Source: Thysanoteuthis rhombus (Eukaryota; Mollusca; Cephalopoda; Oegopsida; Thysanoteuthidae). From it: DNA of 64,000 nucleotides. Positions 45,060 to 59,700 of this stretch are shown piece after piece (position 1 is the stretch's first letter; every line of letters starts with the position of its first letter). Made by a program: the position numbers and the translations under genes. Location: assembly GCA_963457665.1 (NCBI GenBank), contig OY735237.1, forward strand, positions 1,154,001 to 1,218,000, in the 5' to 3' direction. The notes under the pieces were generated by a model. It made no database searches. It was not told the DNA's origin and saw only the letters and a list, made by a program, of their open reading frames with translations.

Positions 45060-46260
45060 TCAAGATGTTGTTTGAATTAATGAATCAAGATGTAGTTTGA
45101 ATAAATGAATCAAGATGTTGTTTGAATTAATGAATGAAGATGTAGTTTGAATAAATGAATCAAGATGTAGTTTGAATAAATGAATCAAGATGTAGTTTGA
45201 ATAAATGAATCAAGATGCAGTTTGAATAAATGAATCAAGATGTAGTTTGAATAAATGAATCAAGATGTAGTTTGAATAAATGAATCAAGATGTTGTTTGA
45301 ATAAATGAATCAAAATGTTGTTTGAATCAATGAATCAAGATGTAGTTTGAATAAATGAATCAAGATGTTGTTTGAATTAATGAATGAAGATGTAGTTTGA
45401 ATAAATGAATCAAGATGAAGTTTGAATAAATGAATCAAGATGTAGTTTGAATAAATGAATCAAGATGTTGTTTGAATAAATGAATAAAGATGTAGTTTGA
45501 ATTAATGAATCAAGATGTAGTTTGAATAAATGAATCAAGATGTTGTTTGAATAAATGAATAAAGATGTAGTTTGAATAAATGAATTAAGATGTTGTTTTA
45601 ATAAATGAATAAAGATGAAGTTTGAATAAATGAATCAAGATGTTGTTTGAATAAATGAATCAAGATGTAGTTTGAATAAATGAATCAAGATGTAGTTTGA
45701 ATAAATGAATCAAGATGTTGTTTGAATTAATGAATGAAGATGTAGTTTGAATAAATGAATCAAGATGTAGTTTGAATAAATGAATCAAGATGTAGTTTGA
45801 ATAAATGAATCAAGATGCAGTTTGAATAAATGAATCAAGATGTAGTTTGAATAAATGAATCAAGATGTAGTTTGAATAAATGAATCAAGATGTTGTTTGA
45901 ATAAATGAATCAAAATGTTGTTTGAATTAATGAATCAAGATGTAGTTTGAATAAATGAATCAAGATGTTGTTTGAATTAATGAATGAAGATGTAGTTTGA
46001 ATAAATGAATCAAGATGAAGTTTGAATAAATGAATCAAGATGTAGTTTGAATAAATGAATCAAGATGTTGTTTGAATAAATGAATAAAGATGTAGTTTGA
46101 ATTAATGAATCAAGATGTAGTTTGAATAAATGAATCAAGATGTTGTTTGAATAAATGAATAAAGATGTAGTTTGAATAAATGAATTAAGATGTTGTTTTA
46201 ATAAATGAATAAAGATGAAGTTTGAATAAATGAATCAAGATGTTGTTTGAATAAATGAAT
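45060..46260. repeat. Tandem 24-unit (600-bp) block duplication inside the satellite
   Basis: Markers recur at 600 bp: 'caagatgcag' 45211/45811, 'caaaatgttg' 45311/45911, 'caagatgaag' 45411/46011 and 'aaagatgaag' 45611/46211. The two blocks are almost identical. Confidence 0.9.
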
Positions 46261-49200
46261 CAAGATGTAGTTTGAATAAATGAATGAAGATGTAGTTTGA
46301 ATGAATGAATCAATATGTTGTTTGAATAAATGAATCAAGATGTAGTTTGAATAAATGAATCAAGATGTAGTTTGAATAAATGAATCAAGATGTTGTTTGA
46401 ATAAATGAATAAAGATGTTGTTTGAATAAATGAATTAAGATGTAGTTTGAATAAATGAATCAAGATGTAGTTTGAAAAAATGAATCAAGATGTTGTTTTA
46501 ATAAATGAATAATGATGTACTTTGAATTTATGAATCAAGATGTCGTTTGAATAAATGAATCAAGATGTTGTTTGAATAAATGAATCAAGATGTAGTTTTA
46601 ATAAATGAATCAAGATGGCGTTTGAATAAATGAATCAAGGTGTAGTTTGAATAAAAGAATCAAGATGTTGTTTGAATAAATGAATCAAGATGTAGTTTAA
46701 ATTAATGAATCAAGATGTAGTTTGATTAAATGAATCAAGATGTAGTCTGAATAAATGAATCAAGATGTAGTTTGAATAAATGAATCAAGATGTTGTTTTA
46801 ATAAATGAATCAAGATGTAGTTTTGATAAATGAATCAAGATGTTGTTTGAATAAATGAATCAAGATGTTGTTTGAATGAATGAATCAATAAGTAGTTTGA
46901 ATAAATGAATCATGATGTAGTTTTAATAAATGAATCGAGATGTAGTTTGAATAAATGAATCAAGATGTAGTTTGAATAAATGAATCGAGATGTAGTTTGA
47001 ATTAATGAATCAAGATGTTGTTTTAATAAATGAATCAAGATGTTGTTTTAATAAATGAATCAAGATGTAGTTTGAATAAATGAATTAAAATGTTGTTTGA
47101 ATAAATGAATCAAGATGTAGTTTTGATAAATGAATCAAGATGTTGTTTGAATAAATGAATCAAGATGTAGTTTGAATGAATGAATCAAGATGTAGTTTTG
47201 ATAAATGAATCAAGATGTAGTTTGAATAAATGAATCAAAATGTTGTTTTAATAAATAAATCAAGATGTAGTTTGAATAAATGAATCAAGATGTAGTTTGA
47301 ATAGATGAATCGAGATGTAGTTTGAATTAATGAATCAAGATGTAGTTTGAATAAATGAATCAAGATGTTGTTTTAATAAATGAATCAAGATGTAGTTTGA
47401 ATAAATGAATCAAGATGTAGTTTGAATAAATGAATCAAAATGTTGTTTGAATAAATGAATCAAGATGTAGTTTTGATAAATGAATCAAGATGTTGTTTGA
47501 ATAAATTAATCAAGATGTAGTTTGAATGAATGAATCAAGATGTACTTTTAATAATTGAATCAAGATGTTGTTTGAATAAATGAATCAAGATGTAGTTTGA
47601 TTGAATGAATCAAGATGTAGTTTGAATAAATGAATCAAGATGTAGTTTGAATAAATGAATCAAGATGTTGTTTTAATAAATGAATCAAAATGTAGTTTGA
47701 ATAAATGAATCGAGGTGTTGTTTGAATAAATGAATCAAGATGTAGTTTGAATAAATGAATCAAGATGTTGTTTGAATAAATGAATAAAGATGTAGTTTGA
47801 ATAAATGAATCAAGATGTAGTTTGAATAAATGAATCAAGATGTAGTTTGAATAAATGAATCAAAATGTAGTTTGAATAAATGAATCAATATGTAGTTTGA
47901 ATAAATGAATCAAGATGTAGTTTGAATCAATGAATCAAAATGTAGTTTGAATTAATGAATCAAGATGTACTTTGAATAAATGAATCAAGATGTAGTTTGA
48001 ATAAATGAATCAAGATGTAGTTTGAATTAATGAATCAAAATGTAGTTTGAATAAATGAATGAAGATGTTACTTGAATAAATGAATCAAGATGTAGTTTGG
48101 ATAAATGAATCAAGATTTAGTTTGAATTAATGAATCAAGATGTTGTTTGAATAAATGAATCAAGATTTAGTTTGAATAAATGAATCAAGATGTAGTTTGA
48201 ATTATTGAATCAAGATGTAGTTTTAATAAATGAATCAAGATGTTGTTTGAATTAATCAATAAAAATGTAGTTTGAATAAATGAATCAAGATGTTGTTTGA
48301 ATTAATGAATCAAGATGTTGTTTGAATAGATGAATCAAGATGTAGTTTGAATAAATGAATCAAGATGTAGTTTGAATAACTGAATCAAGATGTTGTTTGA
48401 ATAAATGAATCAAGATGTAGTTCGAATTGATCAATCAAAATGTAGTTTGAATAAATGAATCAAGATGTTGTTTGAATTAATGAATCAAGATGTTGTTTGA
48501 ATAGATGAATCAAGATGTAGTTTGAATAAATGAATCCAGATGTAGTTTGAATAAATGAATCAAGATGTAGTTTGAATAAATGAATTAATAAGTAGTTGGA
48601 ATAAATGAATTAATATGTATTTTGAATAAATGAATCAATATGTTGTTTGAATTAATGAATCAAGATGTTGTTTGAATAAATGAATCAAGATGTTGTTTGA
48701 ATAAATGAATCAAGATGGCGTTTGAATAAATGAATCAAGATGTTGTTTGAATAAATGAATAAAGATGTACTTCGAATAAATGAATGAAGATGTTGTTTGA
48801 ATAAATGAATCAAGATGTAGTTTTGATAAATGAATCAAGATGTTGTTTGAATAAATGAATCAAGATGTAGTTTGAATAAATGAATGAAGATGTTGTTTGA
48901 ATAAATGAATAAAGATGTACTTCGAATAAATGAATGAAGATGTTGTTTGAATAAATGAATCAAGATGTAGTTTGAATAAATGAATCAAGATGTAGTTTGA
49001 ATAAATGAATCAAGATGTAGTTTGAATGAATGAATCAAGATGTAGTTTGAATAAATGAATCAAGATGTAGTTTGAATAAATGAATCAAGATGTAGTTTGA
49101 ATAAATGAATCAAGATGTAGTTTGAATAAATGAATCAAGATTTAGTTTGAATTAATAAATCAAAATGTAGTTTGAATAAATGAATCAAGATGTTGTTTGA

Positions 49201-49484
49201 ATTAATGAATCAAGATGTTGTTTGAATAGATGAATCAAGATGTAGTTTTAATAAATGAATCAAGATGAAGTTTGAATTAATGAATCAAGATGGCATTTGA
49301 ATCAATGAATGAAGATGTTGTTTGAATAAATGAATCAACATGTTGTTTGAATCAATGAATCATGATGTAGTTTGAATAATTGAATCAAGATGTTGTTTGA
49401 ATAAATGAATAAAAATGTAGTTTGAATTAATGAATGAAGATGTTGTTTGAATAAATGAATCAAGATGTTGTTTGAATAAATGAA

Positions 49485-50760
49485 TCAAGATGTAGTTTGA
49501 ATAAATGAATCAAGATGTTGTTTGAATAAATGAATCAAGATGTAGTTTGAATTAATGAATGAAGATGTTGTTTGAATAAATGAATCAAGATGTTGTTTGA
49601 ATAAATGAATCAAGATGTAGTTTGAATTAATGAATGAAGATGTTGTTTGAATAAATGAATCAAGATTTAGTTTGAATAAATGAATCAAGATGTTGTTTGA
49701 ATAAATAAATCAAGATGTAGTTTGAATAAATGAATCAAGATGTTGTTTGGATAAATGAATCAAGATGTTGTTTGAATAAATGAATCAAGATGTAGTTTGA
49801 ATTAATGAATGAAGATGTTGTTTGAATAAATGAATCAAGATGTTGTTTGAATAAATGAATCAAGATGTAGTTTGAATTAATGAATGAAGATGTTGTTTGA
49901 ATAAATGAATCAAGATTTAGTTTGAATAAATGAATCAAGATGTTGTTTGAATAAATAAATCAAGATGTAGTTTGAATAAATGAATCAAGATGTAGTTTGA
50001 ATAAATGAATCAAGATGTTGTTTGAATAAATGAATCAAGATGTAGTTTGAATAAATGAATCAAGATGTTGTTTGAATAAATGAATCAAGATGTAGTTTGA
50101 ATAAATGAATCAAGATGTTGTTTGAATAAATGAATCAAGATGTAGTTTGAATAAATAAATCAAGATGTAGTTTGAATAAATGAATCAAGATGTAGTTTGA
50201 ATAAATGAATCAAGATGTTGTTTGAATAAATGAATCAAGATTTAGTTTGAATAAATGAATCAAGATGTTGTTTGAATAAATAAATCAAGATGTAGTTTGA
50301 ATAAATGAATCAAGATGTAGTTTGAATAAATGAATCAAGATGTTGTTTGAATAAATGAATCAAGATGTAGTTTGAATAAATGAATCAAGATGTTGTTTGA
50401 ATAAATGAATCAAGATGTAGTTTGAATAAATGAATCAAGATGTTGTTTGAATAAATGAATCAAGATGTTGTTTGAATAAATAAATCAAGATGTAGTTTGA
50501 ATAAATGAATCAAGATGTAGTTTGAATAAATGAATCAAGATGTTGTTTGAATAAATGAATCAAGATGTAGTTTGAATTAATGAATGAAGATGTTGTTTGA
50601 ATAAATGAATCAAGATGTTGTTTGAATAAATGAATCAAGATGTAGTTTGAATTAATGAATGAAGATGTTGTTTGAATAAATGAATCAAGATTTAGTTTGA
50701 ATAAATGAATCAAGATGTTGTTTGAATAAATAAATCAAGATGTAGTTTGAATAAATGAAT
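49485..50760. repeat. 10-unit (250-bp) higher-order repeat inside the satellite
   Basis: The same variant series occurs at 49485, 49735 (250 bp on) and 50510 (775 bp further), each 204-bp stretch translating identically on the minus strand. Confidence 0.85.
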
Positions 50761-53700
50761 CAAGATGTTGTTTGGATAAATGAATCAAGATGTTGTTTGA
50801 ATAAATGAATCAAGATGTAGTTTGAATAAATGAATCAAGATGTTGTTTGAATAAATGAATCAAGATTTAGTTTGAATAAATGAATCAAGATGTTGTTTGA
50901 ATAAATGAATCAAGATGTTGTTTGAATAAATGAATCAAGATGTTGTTTGAATAAATGAATCAAGATGTAGTTTGAATAAATGAATCAAGATGTTGTTTGA
51001 ATAAATGAATCAAGATGTAGTTTGAATTAATGAATGAAGATGTTGTTTGAATTAATGAATCATGATGTAGTTCGAATAAATGAATCAAGATGTAGTTTGA
51101 ATTAATGAATGAAGATGTTGTTTGAATTATTGAATCAAGATGTTGTTTGAATAGATGAATCAAGATGTAGTTTGAATAAATGAATCAATATATAGTTTGA
51201 ATTAATGAATGAAGATGTAGTTTGAATTAATGAATGAAGATGTTGTTTGAATAAATGAATCAATATGTAGTTTGAATAAATGAATCAAGATGTTGTTTGA
51301 ATTAATGAATCAAGATGTAGTTTGAATAAATGAATCAAGATGTTGTTTGAATTAATGAATCAAGATGTAGTTTGAATAAATGAATCAAGATGTTGTTCGA
51401 ATTAATGAATCAAGATGTTGTTTGAATAGATGAATCAAGATGTAGTTTTAATAAATGAATCAAGATGAAGTTTGAATTAATGAATCAAGATGGCATTTGA
51501 ATCAGTGAATGAAGATGTTGTTTGAATAAATGAATCAACATGTTGTTTGAATCAATGAATCATGATGTTGTTTGAATAAATGAATCAAGATGTTGTTTGA
51601 ATAAATGAATCAAGATGTAGTTTGAATAAATGAATCAAGATGTTGTTTGAATTAATGAATCAAGATGTAGTTTGAATAAATGAATCAAGATGTTGTTTGA
51701 ATTAATGAATGAAGATGTTGTTTGAATAAATGAATCAAGATGTTGTTTGAATAAATGAATCAAGATGTTGTTTGAATTAATGAATCAAGATGTAGTTTGA
51801 ATAAATGAATCAAGATGTTGTTTGAATTAATGAATCAAGATGTAGTTTGAATAAATGAATCAAGATGTTGTTTGAATTAATGAATCAAGATGTTGTTTGA
51901 ATAGATGAATCAAGATGTAGTTTTAATAAATGAATCAAGATGAAGTTTGAATTAATGAATCAAGATGGCATTTGAATCAATGAATGAAGATGTTGTTTGA
52001 ATAAATGAATCAACATGTTGTTTGAATCAATGAATCATGATGTAGTTTGAATAATTGAATCAAGATGTTGTTTGAATAAATGAATAAAAATGTAGTTTGA
52101 ATTAATGAATGAAGATGTTGTTTGAATAAATGAATCAAGATGTTGTTTGAATAAATGAATCAAGATGTAGTTTGAATAAATGAATCAAGATGTTGTTTGA
52201 ATAAATGAATCAAGATGTAGTTTGAATTAATGAATGAAGATGTTGTTTGAATAAATGAATCAAGATTTAGTTTGAATAAATGAATCAAGATGTTGTTTGA
52301 ATAAATGAATCAAGATGTAGTTTGAATAAATGAATCAAGATGTAGTTTGAATAAATGAATCAAGATGTAGTTTGAATTAATGAATGAAGATGTTGTTTGA
52401 ATTAATGAATCAAGATGTAGTTTGAATAAATGAATCAAGATGTAGTTCGAATTAATGAATGAAGATGTTGTTTGAATTATTGAATCAAGATGTTGTTTGA
52501 ATAAATGAATCAAGATGTAGTTTGAATTAATGAATCAAGATGTAGTTTGAATTAATGAATGAAGATGTTGTTTGAATTATTGAATCAAGATGTAGTTTGA
52601 ATAGATGAATCAAGATATAGTTTGAATAAATGAATCAAGTTGTAGTTTGAATTAATGAATGAAGATGTTGTTTGAATTAATGAATGAAGATGTAGTTTGA
52701 ATAAATGAATCAAGATGTTGTTTGAATTAATGAATCAAGATGTAGTTTGAATTAATGAATGAAGATGTAGTTTGAATTAATGAATCAAGATGTTGTTTGA
52801 ATAGATGAATCAAGATGTTGTTTGAATAAATGAATCAAGATGTAGTTTGAATTAATGAATCAAGATGTAGTTTGAATAAATGAATCAAGATGTTGTTTGA
52901 ATTAATTAATCAAGATGTAGTTTGAATTAATGAATGAAGATGTTGTTTGAATAAATGAATCAAGATGTTGTTTGAATAAATGAATCAAGATGTTGTTTGA
53001 ATTAATGAATCAAGATGTAGATTGAATAAATGAATCAAGATGTTGTTTGAATTAATGAATCAAGATGTTGTTTGAATAAATGAATCAAGATGTTGTTTGA
53101 ATTAATGAATCAAGATGTAGTTTGAATTAATGAATGAAGATGTTGTTTGAATAAATGAATCAAGATGTTGTTTGAATAAATGAATCAAGATGTTGTTTGA
53201 ATTAATGAATCAAGATGTAGTTTGAATAAATGAATCACGATATTGTTTGAATTAATGAATCGAGATGTAGTTTGAATAAATGAATCAAGATGTAGTTTGA
53301 ATAAATGAATGAAGATGTTGTTTGAATTAATGAATCAAGATGTAGTTTGAATAAATGAATCAAGATGTTGTTTGAATTAATGAATCAAGAAGTAGTTTGA
53401 ATTAATGAATGAAGATGTCGTTTGAATAAATGAATCAAGATGTTGTTTGAATAAATGAATCAAGATGTAGTTTGAATAAATGAATCAAGATGTTGTTTGA
53501 ATAAATTAATCAAGATGTAGTTTGAATTAATGAATGAAGATGTTGTTTGAATAAATGAATCAAGATGTTGTTTGAATAAATGAATCAAGATGTTGTTTGA
53601 ATTAATGAATCAAGATGTTGTTTGAATAAATGAATCAAGATGTAGTTTGAATAAATGGATCAAGATGTTGTTTGAATAAATGAATCAAGATGTAGTTTGA

Positions 53701-56700
53701 ATAAATGAATCAAGATGTTGTTTGAATAAATGAATCAAGATGTTGTTTGAGTAAATGAATCAAGATGTAGTTTGAATAAATGAATCAAGATGTTGTTTGA
53801 ATAAATGAATCAAGATGTAGTTTGAATAAATGAATCAAGATGTAGTTTGAATAAATGAATCAAGATGTAGTTTGAATAAATGAATCAAAATGTAGTTTGA
53901 ATAAATGAATCAATATGTAGTTTGAATAAATGAATCAAGATGTAGTTTGAATCAATGAATCAAGATGTTGTTTGAATTAATGAATGAAGATGTAGTTTGA
54001 ATAAATGAATCAAGATGATGTTTGAATTAATGAATCAAGATGTAGTTTGAATTAATGAATGAAGATGTTGTTTGAATAGATGAATCAAGATGTTGTTTGA
54101 ATAAATGAATCAAGATGTAGTTTGAATTAATGAATCAAGATGTAGTTTGAATAAATGAATCAAGATGTTGTTTGAATTAATTAATCAAGATGTAGTTTGA
54201 ATTAATGAATGAAGATGTTGTTTGAATAAATGAATCAAGATGGCGTTTGAATAAATGAATGAAGATGTTGTTTGAATTAATGAATCAAGATGTAGTTTGA
54301 ATAAATGAATGAAGATGTTGTTTGAATTAATGAATCAAGATGTAGTTTGAATAAATGAATCAAGATGTTGTTTGAATAAATGAATCAAGATGTAGTTTGA
54401 ATAAATGAATGAAGATGTTGTTTGAATAAATGAATAAAGATGTACTTCGAATAAATGAATGAAGATGTTGTTTGAATAAATGAATCAAGATGTAGTTTGA
54501 ATAAATGAATCAAGATGTAGTTTGAATAAATGAATCAAAATGTAGTTTGAATAAATGAATCAAGATGTAGTTTGAATAAATGAATCAAGATGTAGTTTGA
54601 ATAAATGAATCAAGATGTAGTTAGAATAAATGAATCAAGATGTATTTTGAATAAATGAATCAAGATTTAGTTTGAATTAATAAATCAAAATGTAGTTTGA
54701 ATCAATGAATGAAGATGTTGTTTGAATAAATGAATCAACATGTTGTTTGAATCAATGAATCATGATGTAGTTTGAATAATTGAATCAAGATGTTGTTTAA
54801 ATAAATGAATCAAAATGTAGTTTGAATTAATGAATGAAGATGTTGTTTGAATAAATGAATGAAGATGTTGTTTGAATAAATGAATCAAGATGTAGTTTGA
54901 ATAAATGAATCAAGATGTTGTTTGAATAAATGAATCAAGATGTAGTTTGAATAAATGAATCAAGATGTAGTTTGAATAAATGAATCAAGATGTAGTTTGA
55001 ATTAATGAATCAAGATGTTGTTTGAATAAATGAATCAAGATGTAGTTTGAATAAATGAATAAAGATGTAGTTTGAATAAATGAATCAAGATGTAGTTTGA
55101 ATTAATGAATCAAGATGTTGTTTGAATTAATGAATCAAGATGTAGTTTGAATAAATGAATCAAGATGTAGTTTGAATTAATGAATGAAGATGTTGTTTGA
55201 AATAATGAATCAAGATGTTGTTTGAATAGATGAATCAAGATGTAGTTTGAATAAATGAATCAAGATGTAGTTTGAATTAATGAATGAAGATGTTGTTTGA
55301 ATAAATGAATCAAGATGTAGTTTGAATAAATGAATCAAGATGTTGTTTGAATTAATGAATCAAGATGTAGTTTGAATTAATGAATCAAGATGTTGTTTGA
55401 ATAGATGAATCAAGATGTTGTTTGAATTAATGAATCAAGATGTAGTTTGAATTAATGAATGAAGATGTTGTTTGAATAAATGAATCAAGATGTTGTTTGA
55501 ATAAATGAATCAAGATGTTTTTGAATTAATGAATCAAGATGTTGTTTGAATAAATGAATCAAGATGTTGTTTGAATTCATGAATGAAGATGTTGTTTGAA
55601 TAAATGAATCAAGATGTTGTTTGAATAAATGAATCATGATGTAGTTTGAATAAATGAATCAAGATGTTGTTTGAATTAATGAATCAAGATGTAGTTTGAA
55701 TAAATAAATCAAGATGTTGTTTGAATAAATGAATCAAGATGTAGTTTGAATGAATGAATCAAGATGTTGTTTGAATAAATGAATCAAGATGTTGTTTGAA
55801 TAAATGAATCAAGATGTAGTTTGAATAAATGAATCAAGATGTTGTTTGAATAAATGAATCAAGATGTAGTTTGAATAAATGAATCAAGATGTAGTTTGAA
55901 TATATGAATCAAGATGTAGTTTGAATAAATGAATCAAGATGTTGTTTGAATAAATGAATCAAGATGTAGTTTGAATAAATGAATCAAGATGTAGTTTGAA
56001 TAAATGAATCAAGATGTTGTTTGAATAAATGAATCAAGATGTAGTTTGAATAAATGAATCAAGATGTAGTTTGAATAAATGAATCAAGATGTTGTTTGAA
56101 TAAATGAATCAAGATGTAGTTTGAATAAATGAATCAAGATGTAGTTTGAATAAATGAATCAAGATTTTGTTTGAATTAATGAATCAAGATGTAGTTTGAA
56201 TTAATGAATGAAGATGTTGTTTGAATAAATGAATCAAGATTTAGTTTGAATAAATGAATCAAGATGTTGTTTGAATTAATGAATGAAGATGTTGTTTGAA
56301 TAAATGAATCAAGATGTAGTTTGAATAAATGAATCAAGATGTTGTTTGAATTAATGAATCAAGATGTTGTTTGAATAGATGAATCAAGATGTTGTTTGAA
56401 TTATTGAATCAAGATGTAGTTTGAATTAATGAATGAAGATGTTGTTTGAATGAATGAATCAAGACGTAGTTTGAATATATGAATCAAGATGTAGTTTGAA
56501 TAAATGAATCAAGATGTTGTTTGAATAAATGAATCAAGATGTAGTTTGAATAAATGAATCAAGATGTAGTTTGAATAAATGAATCAAGATTTTGTTTGAA
56601 TTAATGAATGAAGATGTTGTTTGAATAAATGAATCAAGATGTAGTTTGAATAAATGGATGAAGATGTTGTTTGAATTAATGAATCAAGATGTAGTGTGAA

Positions 56701-59700
56701 TTAATGAATGAAGATGTTGTTTGAATAAATGAATCAAGATGTTGTTTGAATAAATGAATCAAGATGTAGTTTGAATTAATGAATGAAGATGTTGTTTGAA
56801 TGAATGAATCAAGTTGTTGTTTGAATAGATGAATCAAGATGTAGTTTGAATAAATGAATCAAGATGTAGTTTGAATTAATGAATGAAGATGTTGTTTGAA
56901 TTAATGAATCAAGATGTAGTTTGAATAAATGAATCAAGATGTAGTTTGAATAAATGAATCAAGATGTAGTTTGAATTAATGAATGAAGATGTTGTTTGAA
57001 TTAATGAATCAAGATGTAGTTTGAATAAATGAATCAAGATGTAGTTTGAATTAATGAATGAAGATGTTGTTTGAAATAATGAATCAAGATGTTGTTTGAA
57101 TAGATGAATCAAGATGTAGTTTGAATAAATGAATCAAGATGTAGTTTGAATTAATGAATGAAGATGTTGTTTGAATAAATGAATCAAGATGTAGTTTGAA
57201 TAAATGAATCAAGATGTTGTTTGAATTAATGAATCAAGATGTAGTTTGAATTAATGAATCAAGATGTTGTTTGAATAGATGAATCAAGATGTTGTTTGAA
57301 TTAATGAATCAAGATGTAGTTTGAATTAATGAATGAAGATGTTGTTTGAATAAATGAATCAAGATGTTGTTTGAATAAATGAATCAAGATGTTGTTTGAA
57401 TTAATGAATCAAGATGTTGTTTGAATTAATGAATCAAGATGTAGTTTGAATAAATGAATCAAGATGTTGTTTGAATTAATGAATCAAGATGTAGTTTGAA
57501 TTAATGAATGAAGATGTTGTTTGAATAAATGAATCAAGATGTTGTTTGAATAAATGAATCATGATGTAGTTTGAATAAATGAATCAAGATGTTGTTTGAA
57601 TTAATGAATCAAGATGTAGTTTGAATAAATAAATCAAGATGTTGTTTGAATAAATGAATCAAGATGTAGTTTGAATGAATGAATCAAGATGTTGTTTGAA
57701 TAAATGAATCAAGATGTTGTTTGAATAAATGAATCAAGATGTAGTTTGAATAAATGAATCAAGATGTTGTTTGAATAAATGAATCAAGATGTAGTTTGAA
57801 TAAATGAATCAAGATGTAGTTTGAATATATGAATCAAGATGTAGTTTGAATAAATGAATCAAGATGTAGTTTGAATAAATGAATCAAGATGTAGTTTGAA
57901 TAAATGAATCAAGATGTTGTTTGAATAAATGAATCAAGATGTAGTTTGAATAAATGAATCAAGATGTAGTTTGAATAAATGAATCAAGATGTTGTTTGAA
58001 TAAATGAATCAAGATGTAGTTTGAATAAATGAATCAAGATGTAGTTTGAATAAATGAATCAAGATTTTGTTTGAATTAATGAATCAAGATGTAGTTTGAA
58101 TTAATGAATGAAGATGTTGTTTGAATAAATGAATCAAGATTTAGTTTGAATAAATGAATCAAGATGTTGTTTGAATTAATGAATGAAGATGTTGTTTGAA
58201 TAAATGAATCAAGATGTAGTTTGAATAAATGAATCAAGATGTTGTTTGAATAAATGAATCAAGATGTAGTTTTAATAAATGAATCAAGATGTTGTTTGAA
58301 TAAATGAATCAGGATGTAGTTTGAATAAATGAATCAAGATGTTGTTTGAATTAATGAATCAAGGTGTTGTTTGAATAAATGAATCAAGATGTTGTTTGAA
58401 TTAATTTATCAAAATGTAGTTTGAATGAATGAATCAAGATGTAATTTGAATTAATGAATCAAGATGTTGTTTGAATAAATGAATCAAGACGTAGTTTAAA
58501 TAAATGAATCAAGATGTAGTTTGAATAAATGAATCAAGATGTTGTTTGAATAAATGAATCAAGATGTTGTTTGGATAAATGAATCGAGATGTAGTTTGAA
58601 TAAATGAATCAAGATGTAGTTTGAATAAATGAATCAAAATGTAGTTTGATTAAATGAATGATGTTGTTTTAATAAATGAATCAAGATGTAGTTTGAATTA
58701 ATCAATCAAGATGTTGTTTGAATAAAGGAATCAAGATGTAGTTTGAATAAATGAATCAAGATGTTGTTTGAATAAATGAATCAAGTTGTAGTTTGAATAA
58801 ATGAATGAAGATGTTGTTTGAATAAATGAATCAAGATGTAGTTCGAATAAATGAATCAAGTTGTAGTTTTGATAAATGAATCAAGATGTAGTTTTAATAA
58901 ATGAATCAAGATGTAGTTTGAATAAATGAATCAAGATGTAGTTTGAATAAATGAATCAAGATGTAGCTTGAATAAATGAATCAAGATGTAGTTTGAATAA
59001 ATGAATCAAGATGTAGCTTGAATAAATGAATCAAGATGTAGTTTGAATTAATGAATCAAGATGTAGTTTGAATAAATGAATAAAGATGTTGTTTGAATTA
59101 ATGAATCAAGATGTTGTTTGAATAAATGAATCAAGATGTAGTTTGAATTAATGAATCAAAATGTAGTTTGAATTAATGAATCAAGATGTTGTTTGAATAA
59201 ATGAATCAAGATGTAGTTTGAATTAATGAATCAAGATGTAGTTTGAATAGAGGAATCAAGATGTAGTTTGAATAAATGAATGAAGATGTAGTTTGAATTA
59301 ATGAATCAAGATGTAGTTTGAATAAATGAATCAAGATGTAGTTTTAATAAATGAATCAAGATGTAGTTTGAATAAATGAATCAAGATGTTGTTTGAATTA
59401 ATGAATCGATATGTAGTTTGAATGAATGAATCAAGATGTAGTTTGAATAAATGAATCAAGATGTAGTTTGAATTAATGAATCAAGATGTAGTTTGAATAG
59501 AGGAATCAAGATGTAGTTGAATAAATGAATCAAGATGTAGTTTGAATAAATGAATCAAGATGTAGTTTGAATAAATGAATCAAGATGTAGTTTGAATGAA
59601 TGAATCAAGATGTAGTTTGAATTAATGAATCAAGATGTTGTTTGAATAAATGAATCAAGATGTAGTTTGAATAAATGAATGAAGATGTTGTTTGAATGAA

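Noticed and set aside
41910-57112. Minus-strand open frames of exactly 67 codons within the satellite
   Set aside because: They all have the same length because a 25-bp unit cycles through three frames every 75 bp. Frames end wherever the unit variant restores TGA. They are period artefacts.
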